From positions 45,001-109,000 of the forward strand of contig JAWQFJ010001795.1 in NCBI GenBank assembly GCA_034096865.1: 64,000 bases of DNA, written 5' to 3'. The notes beneath the pieces are model-generated. The model saw nothing but the letters and a program-made list of their open reading frames with translations. It did not search any database and had not been told where the DNA came from. Numbering within the stretch: position 1 is the stretch's first letter; every line of letters starts with the position of its first letter. Shown one piece after another: positions 53,736-64,000 of the stretch. Position numbers and translations under genes: made by a program. Source of the DNA: Theodoxus fluviatilis. Lineage: Eukaryota; Mollusca; Gastropoda; Cycloneritida; Neritidae.

Positions 53736-54017
53736 ATGATTTTGATCAAGAAAACTTAATGTGACATATCAAAATCATATCTTTCAGCAAAGTAATGTTA
53801 CAAGACACCTCTTCATTTTCATAATCTGTGGAATCTTTAGTTGTAATATATGCACAAATGAAGACCATGTCTTCAACCCTGGGAGTATGGATTTGAAACG
53901 CCATCATATTTTCAAACACAGTTTCAATCTTTTCGATGCAACTGGCCATTGTTTTTATTTATTTAGTAGAACAACAATCCCATCTTCCCTGGGCAGACAG
54001 TTGTAATCCTGGGGAAT

Positions 54018-54110
54018 GCACACACACACACACACACACACACAGAGAGAGAGCAGACAGACGGATAGACAAACAGACAGTCAGGCAGGCAGGCAGACAG
54101 AGACAGAGAT
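54018..54110. repeat. CA, GA and CAGA simple repeats
   Basis: (CA)n at 54018-54043, (GA)n, then CAGACAGA/GGCAGGCA-type repeats. Confidence 0.93.
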
Positions 54111-54206
54111 TGAATTTAATTCGGCCAACAACCCATCACAATAAAAGCTAATACTGTTTAAACGAGTCATTATAATTCAAACGTACACGTGTATATATTT
54201 ACCATT

Positions 54207-54600
54207 TTGTGAACCCGTCAGTACTGACTCTGGCACAATTCGCAATGAATGCGTTATAGACTTGACCCTTCGCATTACAGCATTGCACCCAAAATAGTTC
54301 GTTCTGATACTTTTTTTCTCTCCACTTTTTACAGAAATCATTCAGATGTCAAAACTTGTTTCCATTTTAACACAAACATTTTATTTGATCGAATAAACGC
54401 TTGTTTATTTCCTCTGCAAGAGTAAGTTACGAGTTTTGTGCGAAATGTAGTCTTAGAACTACTTTAACGACGCGTATATCAGGGAGCAGATCGGCTATCC
54501 CACAAGCCTCTCGTGTGACCCCCATTTGCATATTTCGGACGAAAACCTTCCATCACGTGATGTCAACTGGGCTAGAGACACTTTCGCCTGTAGGCTAGAG
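54207..54600. repeat. Dispersed repeat, about 0.4 kb, copy 2 (interrupted)
   Basis: Closely similar to 15552-15922. Its final piece (AAGTCTCTAGTGAACTGGAATG) is found at about 56404-56425, so the repeat was split by the mobile elements at 54601-56397. Confidence 0.85.
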
Positions 54601-56397
54601 GCTTGTTCAGGAGTACAAAGTGCTGCATGAGCGCTTCATGTTGGCAATGAGCGACTTTTTTGGAAATTATCTCCCTTGCCGCCGCTTGGCGGCGCGTCGG
54701 CTCCAAGGGGCTTGGTTGGTACACAGGACAAGTTCTTTCGCTTAGATTAGACCTGAGTGTTCGAGGTTTTTTAATTGTTTTCTTGCTGTCGCTTTCAAAT
54801 CTGTTCACAGTACTAGGCTGGCTGGTTTACTTAGATGTGATTTTTTTTTAATGCGTGCTAGCTGATATTAGGTTTAGAGCTTGAATTTTCAATGATATTA
54901 CGCTTACAACTCCAGTGTTCGAACCAATGAAAACCACGGAAAGAGATGGCCGTTTCGTTCCTTGCATCTCATTGGCCAGCTTGTCATGAGGTCAGCCCGT
55001 GATCACGCGCTGACCTCATGACAGTTGTAAGCGAAAAAGTGAGTTGTAAGCGTAATATCATTGAAAATTCAAGCTTTAAACCTAATATCAGTTAGCACGC
55101 ATTAAAAAAATCACATCTACGCTTACAACTCGCTTTTTCGCTTACAACTGTCATGAGGTCAGCGCGTGATCACGGGCTGACCTCATGACAAGCTGGCCAA
55201 TGAGATGCAAGGAACGAAACGGCCATCTCTTTCCGTGGTTTTCATTGGTTCGAACACTGGAGTTGTAAGCGTAATATCATTGAAAATTCAAGCTCTAAAC
55301 CTAATATCAGCTAGCACGCATTAAAAAAAAATCACATCTAAGTAAACCAGCCAGCCTAGTACTGTGAACAGATTTGAAAGCGACAGCAAGAAAACAATTA
55401 AAAAACCTCGAACACTCAGGTCTAATCTAAGCGAAAGAACTTGTCCTGTGTACCAACCAAGCCCCTTGGAGCCGACGCGCCGCCAAAGGGCGGCAAGGGA
55501 GATAATTTCCCAAAAAGTCGCTCATTGAGCGCTCTTTGCCTCTCCTATGTAGCGCTTCACTTGTTAAAGGGGAGGTAAATCTTCTGCGCCCCATGTTGTG
55601 TTGATAGACGCGAAGAAAGTGTTTTCTTTGCCACAGACATATCGTTTATGCACGTTTAAATGTATTCTGCATGAATAAAGTCCACTACTGTGTCATCCTT
55701 ACTTGCCATTACTCGCGCATACAGGGCGCTTGGGGCAAATAAAGCCAGTTCCACTTCCAGTCCCAAAATGATGTTTCTGAGGGTTATTTTACGCATCGAC
55801 GGCCAGTGCAGGATCGAAGACGCCATTTTGAATATAATGCAAAATCGTCGAATCACGGCGGATTGGTGATTCAAAGCGCTGCTCAGCGCTGAGTGAATCA
55901 CGCCCCAAAATTGCTGTTCAGGAGTGAAACACGTGCAACGCTGAGCAGCGCTGCACCTCCTGAACAAACCACTACAGATTTAGTGCAGCGCTTCACTTGT
56001 TAAAGTGGAGGTAAATCTTCTGCGCCGTATGTTGCTAGACGCTAAGAAAGTGTTTTCTTTGCCACAGACATCGTTTATGCACGTTTAAATGTATTCTGCA
56101 TGAAAGTCCACTACTGTGTCATCCTTACTTGCCATTACTCGCGCATACAGAGAGCTTAATTGGGGCAAATATAATATAGAGCCCGTTCCAGTCCCAAAAT
56201 GATGTTTCTGAGGCCTATTTTACGCATCGACGGTCAGTGCGGCATCGAAGACGCCATTTTGAAAATCGTGTGAATCACCTCGGATCTGTGATGCACAGCG
56301 CTGCTCAGCGCTGAGTGAATCACGCCCCAAAATTGCTGTTCAGGAGTGAAACACGTGCAGCGCTGTGCATGCAGCGCTTCGCCTCCTGAACAAGCCT
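54601..56397. mobile_element. Nested MITE-like element with GCTTGTTCAGGAG inverted ends
   Basis: The left end is GCTTGTTCAGGAG at 54601-54613 and the right end CTCCTGAACAAGC at 56384-56396. Inside is an 883-bp palindrome and then two tandem, diverged copies of a roughly 415-bp unit (55551-55968 and 55987-56397). Each begins AGCGCTTCACTTGTTAAAG and ends with CTCCTGAACAA. No transposase seen. The target duplication is unclear. Confidence 0.65.
54645..55527. repeat. 883-bp near-perfect palindrome (foldback element)
   Basis: Arms of about 408 bp on each side of a 67-bp loop. Order: A 54645-54832, B 54833-54900, C 54901-55052, B' 55053-55119, C' 55120-55271, B'' 55272-55340, A' 55341-55527 (primes mark reverse complement). 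C is 152 bp, itself bounded by CGCTTACAACTC and GAGTTGTAAGCG, and includes a smaller palindrome around GTGATCAC. Only a handful of mismatches separate the arms. Confidence 0.95.
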
Positions 56398-56429
56398 GAA
56401 TTAAGTCTCTAGTGAACTGGAATGTATAT

Positions 56430-57545
56430 TTACAGCTCCAGGTTTCTTTTTTGTGGCCTATAGAAAGGTACAGCAAAGATCCTATATGTGTATATGGCAA
56501 TTAAGGTTGGCCAACGTTGGCCAACCTTTTGCCAACGTATTTTGCTATCTGGGAGCCTGTTCTGCTAATTTCTATAAAATAGATTATGTTTACATTCTAA
56601 ATAAGCGATATCTGGAATACACACTATGTCATGTTGCCACAAATTGTTAATTTCAAGTCGCATGTAGGATCAAAACGTAGTCATGCAAGAGGGGATTGAG
56701 AGCATGCACTGAGGGGTGGGCTGCCAGGAACTGCATGGTATACATTGTAGATAAGTTGGAAGGGAAGGGAAGTTCCTCTTAATACTTTTTTGTGCTTTGG
56801 CACGTCACAGGCGTTGAACCAGAGCTAACGTAGTCATACAGAGGGGTAGATGTACCGTAGATGTTCACCGAGTATAATTTACGCACAGACAGAATTAACA
56901 CGCATGGACAGATTTACGACACATGGTTGCAGCCAGTATAAGACAGAGACAAACACAGAGAGACAGAGAGAGGGAAAGGCTTCGCAACAAGTTTGATGTG
57001 TCTCTAGGCATTTTCCATCCGAGCTACCGACACAATATGTAACCAGTTCCGGTACATACAATTTGTACTTGTCAAAATGTTATAATGGTAGTATTTTAAA
57101 GGGACACAACTACGCCATTCCATCAGAGTTATGTGTCCTTATCTTCACCTGCCATGGCGGCGACAGCAGAGAAATGTTGACAAGTGTGCCTTCCGAACTG
57201 CGTTGCCTGTCAACTGCAAATTTGGCAAATTGTGTCTATGAAACTTTTTGCCGCACCTTATCAAAGCTTGATCGATTTCATCGTTTATGTAAGTATGTGT
57301 GCTTTGCTGCACCAGTAATTGCTCACGCACCCGGAAAAAAAAATCGAAAGCTGACTTGACTACAGTGCCGCGAGTGCGAAATAGTTCAAATACTGAGAAA
57401 ATGATTCAATTTGTGGGAAGGTCATGCTGGAGACCATTTCACCATGGATGACACGCCGCAGCCACGGAAGGAATTGCCCTCATTGTTCAGTACTGAGGGT
57501 AAGTTTTCCCAGAGCTTTCCTGACACGTAGGCTGAGAGTGAGAGA
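56430..57545. other. Upstream region of the zinc-finger gene
   Basis: About 1.1 kb. It includes a dispersed-repeat piece at 56690-56815 (related to 365-415 in reverse and to 52640-52900). Short open frames have no known domain. A TAG at 57528 closes the zinc-finger frame. Confidence 0.6.
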
Positions 57546-58931
57546 ATGCACGCCCCAGACTCCTCCAGCTCCACTAAAGCATCCAGTCCATGTCAGGAGT
57601 TGCCCTCTACATTGAAGGCTCGCATAGAGCTTAGTGAGAAAGAAATGTGTCTTAACTTGACTGAAGGTGAACCAAGCACAGGGCCTCGCAGGGATGTTTT
57701 AAGTAGCGCGTCAACCGCAGCACCCACGAGTGAAAGTGTCGAAACATCGAGTTCGTCACCGAATACATCAGCTTTCCAGCGAACACAATCCCAACAATTA
57801 TCGCAGAATTTCAACAACCAGCCTTGTGTAAAGTATTCCTCGTCATTCTCAGTGTCAGAATTTTTTGGTTTGATGAGACAGCACATTTATGCAGGTGAGA
57901 CATACCCTGTTGATAAGTCAGCTCCAAGCAATGGCGTGTGCAGAGAAAACGACTTGCACTCGGGCACAACAGCAACAGAAATGTTAAGAAATCCTGTTAG
58001 TAGTTCAGTAAACAGTGTAGGTTTTGGTGCAGACCCAGCTTTCATTGTGTCTGGAAGAGAGGTCTTGCCAAGCAACACTGCGCTGTGCTCTCCATACTTC
58101 AAAACTTTTCTTGGAAACCTAGGTCTCATCCAGGAGACAAAGGGAGATATTCGACCCTTCAGCAGCTCTGGCATTGCAGACAGAGAGACCTGGAACCCAC
58201 ATATGGATCTAAGTGCTTCCAGAACTCCACATCTTATTTGCTTCCCCCCGTCAGAAGCAGCTCCTAGCTCATCCTCTCCTGCTCCCGTTTGTGATACAAC
58301 TACTTCAGGGACACCTAGATTCAGCTGCAATGTCTGCCATAAAGGCTTCCGTCAGCAGGCAAGCCTCTTGGTGCACATGCGTGTGCACTCAGGTGTCCGC
58401 CCTTACCAGTGCAACACTTGCAGCAAGACTTTCAATCAGGCAGCCAACCTCATTGCGCACCAGCGCACGCACACTGGAGAGCGACCATATGAGTGTATGG
58501 AGTGTGGTAAGAGGTTCACCCAGCAAGGGAACCTCATGACGCACAGTCGCACACACTCGAAGGAGAAGCCCTATGAGTGTGATGTGTGCCACAAAAGCTT
58601 CAGCCAGGCAGGCAACTTGAAGACACATCAGCGCATTCACTTGGGTCTGCGGCCCTACCAGTGTGCCCACTGTTCCATGGACTTCACCCAGCTCAGCGGC
58701 CTGCAGTCCCATCAGCGCTCCAAGCACAGCATCTCGGAGCCCAGCAAGAGGAGAAGGACGGATCGGCAGACGGCCAGCAGCATGACATCTGCGGACAGCA
58801 CCTCCACTCCTGCTGTGTCTGAGACTGAAAGCAGTGCTGTGACACCATCCTATCCTTGTCAGACACTGGGCCCTGGAGACCACAAGCAGCATAATGAGGA
58901 AGATGTGCAACAACATTTTACTCACATTTGA
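57546..58931 (+). CDS. C2H2 zinc-finger protein, five fingers, intronless ORF (461 aa)
   Basis: Probable DNA-binding transcription factor acting in the nucleus. Residues 1-258 are Ser/Thr-rich and appear low in structure, with no recognised domain. Five C2H2 fingers follow at a 28-residue spacing. The zinc ligands are Cys261/Cys264/His277/His281, Cys289/292 with His305/309, Cys317/320 with His333/337, Cys345/348 with His361/365, and Cys373/376 with His389/394. The last has a four-residue His spacing. Linkers include the canonical HTGERPYEC between fingers 2 and 3. The basic KRRRTDR stretch after finger 5 may help nuclear import. An in-frame TAG at 57528 and a purine at -3 support the start at 57546. 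No clear AATAAA follows closely. I cannot assign an orthologue. Confidence 0.85.
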   Translation: MHAPDSSSSTKASSPCQELPSTLKARIELSEKEMCLNLTEGEPSTGPRRDVLSSASTAAPTSESVETSSSSPNTSAFQRTQSQQLSQNFNNQPCVKYSSSFSVSEFFGLMRQHIYAGETYPVDKSAPSNGVCRENDLHSGTTATEMLRNPVSSSVNSVGFGADPAFIVSGREVLPSNTALCSPYFKTFLGNLGLIQETKGDIRPFSSSGIADRETWNPHMDLSASRTPHLICFPPSEAAPSSSSPAPVCDTTTSGTPRFSCNVCHKGFRQQASLLVHMRVHSGVRPYQCNTCSKTFNQAANLIAHQRTHTGERPYECMECGKRFTQQGNLMTHSRTHSKEKPYECDVCHKSFSQAGNLKTHQRIHLGLRPYQCAHCSMDFTQLSGLQSHQRSKHSISEPSKRRRTDRQTASSMTSADSTSTPAVSETESSAVTPSYPCQTLGPGDHKQHNEEDVQQHFTHI

Positions 58932-59920
58932 AGTGACAACTCTTGTGTTTGAACTTTTTCATTCTTGAAGGCAAATTTCAGCAGGAACAAAATAGGGAAA
59001 AAACAAGGCAAAATAGAAAGCATAAATTTGAAATTAAGATACAAAAACTATGGCTTGAGCAAAAGTAGCATATATACGTGTAAGCATTTTTGAATTATAG
59101 GTCATGATACAAAACTCTCACTAGGCAGACTCAGGGGCATATCTTGGACTTGCCTATTTGAAGCTATTGATTAACTGATGATGATGATAATTTTTACAAA
59201 TCTGATATTTTTAATAGTCATGAACATGCGCACATTCATTTGGGGATTTTCAGCTCTGGCATTCATGAAGAAGCATGAGATACACGTCAGGCAGCAAATG
59301 GGAAGTGAAGCCATTTCTTTGTTTACAGCCCAGTCTCCACCACCACAGTGCTGTGCTGCACCGCTCTACACTGGGCATTACTCACTGACAGACTGCTTCC
59401 AGCAGCCTGCTGCTTGTAGACAAGGGCTTTTGGACCTCAGAAGATGATGTAAAATCAGTGTGTATTTGTATAATGATGAACAATTGATGATAATCTGTGC
59501 TGCAAGTTGGTTTCTCAGTGCCAATCCTGGTGTTTTTATTGCAGTGGTCAATTAGTCGGCTCTCAGCTAATGAACACACTTGTTATGAGTCTCAGTGTGA
59601 TAGCAGTGCATTCCTCATTTCCTGTTTGACTTTGTAAAAAAGTTGCTGAAGAGTGGAAATGGATGGCCAGAATCATGAGTAGACAGAGGGCGAAAAGGGG
59701 AAGGGGGAAGGCCCCGTCATGACAGGAAAAGGCATACCTGTGTAGAAAGAAGAGGGGAAATGAAAGAACAACTGGTAACTGCAAGAGGGGGCCAGATCCC
59801 AGCTCAAAGCCTTGGGGGGGGGACACATATGAAGGCAGATGGGCCCCCAACTATGCTCACCTCTTCTCTCAAGCACCCATACTTAGGCTTTAGCAAGTCC
59901 TATTTTTCAAGATGATGGAT
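58932..59920. other. 3' flank of the zinc-finger gene, no gene seen
   Basis: AT-rich non-coding sequence, then a purine-rich stretch at 59680-59770. No convincing coding exon. Confidence 0.6.
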
Positions 59921-59921
59921 G

Positions 59922-60121
59922 GATGGATGGATGGATGGATAGTGTTTTACGGCCTATCACTGTATCAGCCTTTGAAGGCTATGTAAGGCCATTTGGCACG
60001 GAAATCACTAAAACAGTTTAGAGCAAACGCAAATCAAGTCAGTGTCCCTAGTTATTCGCCTCTTACGAATCGCGTAGGGAGACGCGGTGGGTCAATTCTT
60101 ACCCCTAACCCACAGGGGGAT
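59922..60121 (+). repeat. GGAT-associated dispersed repeat, copy 1
   Basis: (GGAT)n followed by GTTTTACGGCCTATCACTGT, CTATGTAAGGCCAT and CGCCTCTTACGAATCGCGTA. It ends with CCCACAGGGGG. The layout is SINE-like, but no tRNA part is identified. Confidence 0.75.
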
Positions 60122-60467
60122 TCAAGATGAGAGCACTTGAGCCACACAAATGGAGCTCTCTCTTTCACTAGCTGCTCAGCCCATCCACTTCTCCATCCCT
60201 GGCCTCACTTTTCCCCTTACTCTCATTTTACTCTAGGGGAAACCCATCCACATACACAAGCTGTGACTTGGTGAATAGCTTTGCACATTGCCTTGTCCCT
60301 TCATCTCCAACTTGGTTTTCCTATCACTTGCTAAGATAACCATGAAGAGATGTGGCTGCCTGTCTGCAAAGCAACAAGGGCAGACTGTAATTTAATCTCT
60401 CCTCGGAGTATGAGCGTTTATGCCACTCACCTGACTGATACATGAGCCATATCAATGGTGACAGTGG

Positions 60468-60660
60468 GGATGGATGGATGGAGTTTTACGACCTATCAGC
60501 CTTTGTAGGATATGTAAGGCCATTAAGCATGAAAATGTCAAGAATAGTTTAGAATAGTCACAGATCAAGTCACAATTTCCCTAATTATTTGCCTCTTTTG
60601 AAATGATTAGGTGATGCGGAGGGTCTATTCTTATTCCCAACTCACATACGTCACAGGGAA
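60468..60660 (+). repeat. GGAT-associated dispersed repeat, copy 2
   Basis: Starts GGATGGATGGATGGAG, then TTTTACGACCTATCAGCC and ATGTAAGGCCATTAAGCAT. It is diverged from copy 1 in its 3' part. Confidence 0.75.
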
Positions 60661-60785
60661 GGTACAATGGGGACACTGGGGGGCAGCATTAGGTGTCCTG
60701 AGATGCAGCCCTTCTCTCCCTGGCAATGGAAGGTCAGCTGTCTGGACTGCTCAAGGATGGCCGTCACTTTCCTTGGCCCCCTGTG

Positions 60786-60925
60786 TGTTGGGGGTCAGAA
60801 TAGACCCACCACGTCTCCTTACACGATTCATAAGAGGCACATAAATAGGGACATCATGACTCAATTTGTGCTTACTCTAATCTAGTGATTTTCATGCTTG
60901 ATAGCCTTACATAGCCTACAAAGAC
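60786..60925 (-). repeat. GGAT-associated dispersed repeat, inverted copy 3
   Basis: On the minus strand it reads GGCTATGTAAGGCTATCAAG and TGCCTCTTATGAATCGTGTA, matching copies 1 and 2. With copy 2 it forms an inverted pair about 130 bp apart. Confidence 0.7.
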
Positions 60926-63900
60926 AGATAGGCAGTAAATCTCCAGCCAGGCAGCCCCACTCCAACCGGTTACAAGTCCTCTTGGTGGCACACTGCTGTG
61001 TCAGAGGCATTCCATCAGTCCTCTCAACGTTTCTTGGGGTGCCCAAGGTTCCCATCTCCCAGGAGAAGTAGCACTTTGGTATTGGCCCACACAGACCCTC
61101 CATACCCGTGTATGTAACAAAAATTGTTTTGCCGAGTGATTTACCATGTACATATTTTCCATTGAATCTTTGCACTTTTCCAAGTCAAGCATTTGAAGTG
61201 TACGTGTGCCTTGATGGCCTCGGGCCCTTACTCTCGTGCAGCTTTCAGTCACTGCTCAGCTCTCCCTCTGCAAGCAATCCCCTTCCCCTCGTTGCCTTAT
61301 CATAATTTGGTCTTTGTGAAGTTTAGTATTTTTCTTTGCATATTTTGATATTTTCATTTGTCAAATAGTAGTGGAGTTTTCTCCTGATAAAATATCTGAA
61401 TTTTTTAATGTGTTTGTGAAATCTCACACTGTACCATCTGATAATATTATGATGCAGCCAGGGGTTCCAGCTGATGAGGGGACACGGCTCTGGCCTGATG
61501 TTACTTAATAGCATTGTCATTGAAGCGAATGAAGGTGCTTTGTCGTCGGCCATATTATTCTGTTCTGTGGCAAATATTATTCAGCTATGCTTAGTGTCAT
61601 TGCAGGCAGTTTTGAATTTTGCAGACAATTTGTAAATTGCTATTCCATTTGAATGCTCCGATATGCATTCTTTAGCAAAATCTTTTATTCATTGTTATTA
61701 AATATGTTTAATGACAATGAAAATACTGCTGGAAAATGGGTGCATTGAATGTGTGAGGTGGCTGTACACACAATTGCACACACAAATATCCATGCATAGA
61801 CACACACATGGTGTGTACATAAGCTAAACTCTTCCTATTGTCAAGAAGCATTTTCCCAGCAGCAGCATGAAAAACAGCTTTCCAGTTGGAGGTATTGTGA
61901 TTACTCCATTGAGTGTGATGGGCCATGATTGTGGCTTTGTAACCTTCCTAGCATTTGGAGCCATCTATCTGGGGAACTGAATTTCACACATAAGGAAAAA
62001 TAGACATGAAAATCTGGTGGGAACGTATCTTTTCCTTGAAATGTTATGCAGCACTTTTCACACAGAAAATTACATGCTGCGCTCAACAGGTGAATGTGAC
62101 CCCCTGCATTGTGCTGTACTCCACCCTGGCAAACTTTCCCCTTCCATCCACCCAGCTCCCGTTCTTCTACTCTAGCTCCAAGTTTAGTGAGCATGTGGTG
62201 GAAGCCAAGGAACTTGCCCCAAATTTTGATAAAACATTGTGAGAGTTGAGAACATAAAAGAGAGCAGCAATAGATTGGCCGACAGCTAGGTTGGTATGGA
62301 GTAAGGGGCATCTTACATATGATGCTTGCCCAAGTTGTTTGGAGCTAGTGGGGAAAAGAGTTTAAAAGGGAAAGAAATCAATGACACAATATTGACAAAC
62401 TGTGTACTGTTCCATCATCCATGCCTTATAAGCACTCGGGGGAATCCACTATTTAAGAGAAAAACTCATTTTTTCAGTGAAAGAGAAATTATTATTTATG
62501 TTTTTCTGGCCTTTTCTATTTATTATTTTTAATTTTAAGTTCGTGCTGACCTACCAACCCCCTTTTTTCTGGCCATGTTACTGTAACGATAGCTATTTCT
62601 TCTTGTCCGAGTGATTGCGTCACTGCATCACTCCTTTGTACCAGTTCCAAGTACAGGGCTGAAAGCCTCATAACCATCACACAAAATCTTTCCTGGTGAA
62701 AGGAACTATGCCAAAATGCTTCTTCCATGAAAATAGTGCTTGGAAATGAAAGTGAAGGAGGTGGGGAATATGACATTGTTTGGAAGGAAAGGAAAACTAA
62801 CTGATAAACACACATAAATCTTATGATATTTAGACCAGTACTGGTCGATTGCAGTGTATGTAGATGTGTATGCACGCAAGAGAGGGAGAGCAAGAGAGAC
62901 TGCATTTAGCTGCTTGAGGCAACTGTGGGTAGAGCTGTCGGAGTGGGCCCTGAAAACCTCGCAGCCTACACATAGCTTGATCAAGATGCCTAGTGCTTGA
63001 TGGCACTTGAGGGTGCTCCACTCTTGAATGGCTTGCTTGGTGAAGCACTGGATAGCCCACCGCAAAGGTGCTATGTGTGTAGATCCAAAATGGCTGCTTT
63101 TGGAGAAAAGGAGGAAATGGTTTTTTAATGTGGGCAGCACAAACATTTCAACCCATGATTCATGCCAGAGCCAAGGGAGAAGTGGCATGAAATTAGGCCT
63201 ATGCTCTTTTGGAAAGAATAACTGCTCTGAAATAATTACCTGGTGAGATGTAAGCAATAATTTAACAATATTCTAAAACTTTTCAAGGAAAGCACTCCAC
63301 GGCTTATGTAACCTCCATTGTTGAAAGTTTACAGAAGAGGACAAGAAACTTCATGAGAAGCGAGACTACTGACAGTCTTCAGAGGAAGAGCCCCCATCTT
63401 CAAGTGTTTCAGCCCCGTCTTCCTGACACTGGGGGGTGGGGGGTGTGTGTGTGTGTGAGCCACACCTGGGTCATAGTCCCAGGTGCCCGTCAGTCATCAG
63501 GCACACTGTGATGGTATGCCTCACCTTAGTGCAGGCTGAGAATGTGGAAAGAAGGAAGCCCCATCACCCCAGATGTAGACCTTTATACTCTGTGGACTGT
63601 ACCCTGGTTGCCCTCCGACAAGTCTTGTTTATACTGTAAATCAGTACTGTTGTGCGGACATTATTTTCTACTTGAGTGGCGCTGAGCCATGATGTGCAGC
63701 CGCAGCATATACATGTATATTTGATCAGCTTTCTCCAGGAATGGCCAGCCTGCTGCTGCTGGTTTGCTCATTAGGTTGAGAATTGCCCACGTGGCACTTG
63801 GCAACATAGAGATTGTATCGCAGAAACCATCTTGGTCACTCACGGTGGCAGTTTTGGATGGCCAAGTGCTGGATGGAGACCCATTCAGTGGAGTTCCAGC

Positions 63901-64000
63901 TACAGCCACATGTCATGTAAGCTGCACTCATTGAAGATTATCTGTATTTTTTTTAATGTTTTCAATATTTACTTAACCCTAAATGAGTTACACACAAGAA
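60926..64000. other. No recognisable gene
   Basis: About 3 kb without identified coding exons or tandem arrays, apart from a short GT run near 63445. A minus-strand frame at 62706-63257 (183 codons) and one at 63661-63909 (82 codons) have no known domain. Distant exons of an off-window gene cannot be ruled out. Confidence 0.5.

Noticed and set aside
62706..63257. 183-codon minus-strand frame
   Set aside because: No known motif, no splice context, composition as in surrounding non-coding DNA.
63661..63909. 82-codon minus-strand frame, possible terminal exon
   Set aside because: Plausible composition but no family recognised and no clear acceptor. Not enough to call.

Overview
The window is animal nuclear DNA: spliced genes with GT-AG introns, LINE, SINE and DNA-transposon debris, and very heavy satellite and minisatellite content. 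The LINE 3' ends (GCGCTATATAAAT followed by ATT repeats), the AGGTCA-rich dispersed repeat and the general repeat style suggest a lophotrochozoan, most likely a marine gastropod mollusc. That placement is inference and only moderately firm.

Layout. (1) Positions 1-12152, minus strand: the first five coding exons of MCCC2, the beta (carboxyltransferase) subunit of mitochondrial 3-methylcrotonyl-CoA carboxylase in leucine breakdown. The gene runs off the left edge. Its introns hold a 60-bp perfect minisatellite, three LINE fragments (one split by a 1.47-kb LTR-like insertion), a 24-bp minisatellite and a long degenerate G-rich tract. (2) Positions 12153-12448: a 296-bp gap between two opposed start codons. 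(3) Positions 12449-46771, plus strand: a complete 13-exon FAH gene (fumarylacetoacetase, last step of tyrosine breakdown), reading as 418 residues with all catalytic and metal-ligand residues in place. More than half of this 34-kb gene is tandem repeat: a 16-bp array (2.5 kb), a 45-bp array (0.85 kb), a GGT/AGT-rich array (5.6 kb), a 27-bp array (4.5 kb), a 25-bp array (3.7 kb), plus pentamer and dinucleotide tracts. (4) Positions 47-57 kb: FAH 3' flank with a 29-bp array (1.6 kb), smaller tandem repeats, a SINE, and a nested set of mobile elements around an 883-bp near-perfect palindrome. (5) Positions 57546-58931, plus strand: an uninterrupted ORF for a five-finger C2H2 zinc-finger protein. 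(6) Positions 59-64 kb: no recognisable gene, three copies of a GGAT-associated repeat.

How it fits together. The main biological point is the head-to-head FAH/MCCC2 pair. Tyrosine and leucine breakdown both end in acetoacetate, and here the two genes appear to share one short promoter region, a simple arrangement for joint control of ketogenic amino-acid catabolism. Two FAH introns also carry copies of a repeat dense in TCAAGGTCA, the half-site of ERR/SF-1/FTZ-F1-type nuclear receptors. The second point is structural: several arrays with higher-order unit patterns sit very close to exon boundaries of a gene whose reading frame remains intact. The most unusual DNA structure is the 883-bp palindrome, whose loop is itself a diverged extra copy of part of the arm.
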